Source: Actinomycetes bacterium (lineage in GTDB: Bacteria; Actinomycetota; Actinomycetes; Propionibacteriales; Propionibacteriaceae). From it: a DNA stretch of 15,980 nucleotides. Both the position numbers and the translations under genes were made by a program. The notes under the pieces were generated by a model, which saw only the letters and a list, made by a program, of their open reading frames with translations, did not search any database and was not told where the DNA came from. The stretch covers positions 1-15,980 of the forward strand of contig JAEXCA010000240.1 of the NCBI GenBank assembly GCA_023393755.1, in the 5' to 3' direction. Of the stretch, positions 14,944 through 15,980 are shown piece by piece (the first letter of the stretch is position 1; each line of letters starts with the position of its first letter).

Positions 14944-14949
14944 TAGGAT
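14944..14949 (+). promoter_or_regulatory. Candidate -10 element (leaderless) for the bicupin gene
   Basis: TAGGAT ends 6 nt before the ATG at 14956 and directly follows the third operator repeat. It matches four of six consensus positions. The only ribosome-site candidate is a short AGG inside it, so initiation on a transcript starting at or next to the ATG is likely. Confidence 0.45.
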
Positions 14950-14959
14950 GGCTTCATGA
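14948..14959 (+). other. Minimal ORF (Met-Ala-Ser-stop) overlapping the bicupin start
   Basis: ATG GCT TCA TGA occupies 14948-14959, and its stop overlaps the bicupin ATG as ATGA. If the transcript starts upstream of 14948, this could couple or lower translation of the bicupin. If the leaderless reading is right it is never transcribed. No ribosome site precedes it. Confidence 0.2.
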
Positions 14960-15840
14960 CCTCAGCTCCGCCACGGGCCCGCCGGTCCACTCCGCGCCCC
15001 ACCTTCACCTCGCCCACCGTGATCCGGCGCGACGACGCGGCCCACCACGTGTGGGGCGATGACGAGGGCGGCCTGGTCACCGATCGGGTCATCGTGTCGA
15101 CCACGAGCCTTCACGCGCTGGAGTTCGAACTGCCACCGGGCGGCGAGTTCCGCCACAGCATCCTCAACCCGACCGTCTTCGCCGGGGACGTGCTCTACTT
15201 CGTGCTCGCCGGCGAACTCGTCCTGGCCAACCCGCAGACCGGCGAGGTGGCACGCGTCCCCGCCGGAACCGGGCGGTTGTTCCACCGCGACACCTGGCAC
15301 GACGGGTTCAACCCCGGCGACGCCACCGCCCGGGTGCTGGAGTTCTTCTCCCCACCGCCGGCCCGTGGCGCCGCGTCGGAGTACGCGCGCAGCCGTCCGG
15401 GTCTCGAGCAGGCCGTCTACGCCGACACCCGCTGGCGCGGGCGGTGGCCGGAGGATCGTGGCCTGCAGCAGGCGGCGTCCTCGTTCCTGGCGGCGGATCC
15501 CGGCACCGGCCTGCTCAGCTTCCGCGACACCCGGCCCACCCACCTGCTGTCGACGATCGTCGACACTCCCTACCTCCGGGTCGCGCAGGGTACGGTCGCG
15601 CCCGGGCACGTGGAGGGCTTCGCGACGGTCGCCGCCGAGTCGCTGCTGGTCGTCACCTCCGGGGAACTCTGGGCCGACGTGTGGAGCGAGCAGGACGGCT
15701 ACCGGGCGACCTCCTCGCTGCGGGCCGGGGACGCCATGTACCTGCCGGTCGGCTGTCAGGAGCGGGTGCTGGTGCGCGCCTCCGATCCGGCAACCTACCT
15801 GCGCGGCTGGGGTGAGGTGCCGGACGGCTGGCAGCCGTGA
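14956..15840 (+). CDS. Two-cupin-domain protein of a sugar utilisation locus (function unassigned)
   Basis: A 294-residue soluble protein with two beta-barrel cupin units. Unit 1 spans about 50-135: LHALEFELPPGGEFRH (H67), YFVLAGELVLANPQTGEV, VPAGTGRLFHRDTWHDGFN (H110, H115), VLEFFSPPP. Unit 2 spans about 200-285: VAPGHVEGF (H218), ESLLVVTSGELWADVW (E228), LRAGDAMYLPVG. Unit 1 keeps more histidines that could bind a metal. Cupins of this size include sugar isomerases such as IolB, but the histidine pattern does not match IolB, so I leave the reaction open. The context (divergent Gfo/Idh/MocA and glycosidase genes, downstream ROK gene overlapping by 4 nt) suggests sugar isomerisation, epimerisation or sensing. 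The ATG at 14956 is chosen because the ATG at 14948 stops after three codons. Confidence 0.8.
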   Translation: MTSAPPRARRSTPRPTFTSPTVIRRDDAAHHVWGDDEGGLVTDRVIVSTTSLHALEFELPPGGEFRHSILNPTVFAGDVLYFVLAGELVLANPQTGEVARVPAGTGRLFHRDTWHDGFNPGDATARVLEFFSPPPARGAASEYARSRPGLEQAVYADTRWRGRWPEDRGLQQAASSFLAADPGTGLLSFRDTRPTHLLSTIVDTPYLRVAQGTVAPGHVEGFATVAAESLLVVTSGELWADVWSEQDGYRATSSLRAGDAMYLPVGCQERVLVRASDPATYLRGWGEVPDGWQP

Positions 15841-15980
15841 CCGTCCTGGCGGTCGATGTCGGCGGCACGAACCTGCGGGCCGCTCTGGTCCGGCGGGATG
15901 TGATCCTGCACCGCGCCCGTGCCGCGACCCGGCCGGGGCCGGTCGCCGGCCAGCTCGCGGAGTTGATCGGCGGACTGCTG
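15837..15980 (+). CDS. ROK family sugar kinase (glucokinase-like) or regulator, N-terminal part cut by window end
   Basis: The frame opens at GTG 15837 inside the bicupin stop (GTGA, 4-nt overlap) and stays open to the window end, giving 48 residues. It begins VTVLAVDVGGTNLRAALV, the ATP-binding phosphate-1 motif of ROK and hexokinase-fold sugar kinases. With no N-terminal helix-turn-helix before the motif, it is more likely a kinase than a ROK repressor. It probably phosphorylates glucose or another hexose released by the glycosidases. The overlap with the bicupin gene indicates co-translation. The zinc-binding and catalytic motifs lie outside the window. Confidence 0.85.
   Translation, partial: MTVLAVDVGGTNLRAALVRRDVILHRARAATRPGPVAGQLAELIGGLL

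Noticed and set aside
14956..15840. Bicupin read as IolB (5-deoxyglucuronate isomerase) of an inositol pathway
   Set aside because: Size and double-cupin layout fit, but the H-x-H-D-E-type metal motif and other IolB landmarks are absent. The neighbours are glycosidases and a ROK gene rather than other iol genes.

Overview
The window is GC-rich, densely packed DNA from a high-GC Gram-positive (Actinobacteria). The evidence is the base composition, the actinobacterial DUF3040 protein, an MrpA-MrpB fusion antiporter subunit, a SerB with an N-terminal ACT-like half, and several start codons sitting 6-9 nt downstream of a -10-like hexamer (leaderless layout). Propionibacteriales is a plausible home, but nothing here proves the genus. 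I see no tRNA, rRNA, CRISPR array, insertion sequence or phage gene. No gene-free stretch exceeds 300 bases; the longest is 6979-7232.

Left edge (1-858): the C-terminal end of a transglutaminase-like TgpA/DUF4129-type membrane protein (+) runs into a 26-bp perfect palindrome that probably terminates transcription from both sides. It faces a DUF3040 membrane protein (-), which has a recognisable promoter and a 14-bp palindrome behind it.

Mrp operon (859-7232, minus strand): mnhA(B)-mnhC-mnhD-mnhE-mnhF-mnhG, six genes joined by 1-, 4- and 11-nt overlaps. Together they encode a complete Mrp-type multisubunit monovalent cation/proton antiporter, with MnhB fused to the C terminus of MnhA. The operon starts in a 254-bp divergent region that holds a -10 element, a possibly folded leader and repeated CCCGGG-core motifs.

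Housekeeping and accessory genes (7233-10824, plus strand): an AEC-family permease, a siderophore-interacting flavoprotein with a degenerate iron-box-like sequence over its -10, a small YeaO-like DUF488 protein, and phosphoserine phosphatase SerB.

Sugar locus (10834-15980): two divergent units share a 101-bp AT-richer control region. Leftward: Gfo/Idh/MocA oxidoreductase, GH13 glucosidase, GH1 beta-glycosidase. Rightward: a two-cupin-domain protein, then a ROK-family sugar kinase or regulator cut by the window end and overlapping the cupin gene by 4 nt. The control region carries three direct repeats exactly 20 bp apart, which look like an operator serving both promoters. I infer a glycoside utilisation system that frees and phosphorylates a hexose, with an oxidoreductase and a bicupin acting on the sugar. 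No transporter is visible, so the substrate is unknown. This locus is the best candidate in the window for something not yet described.
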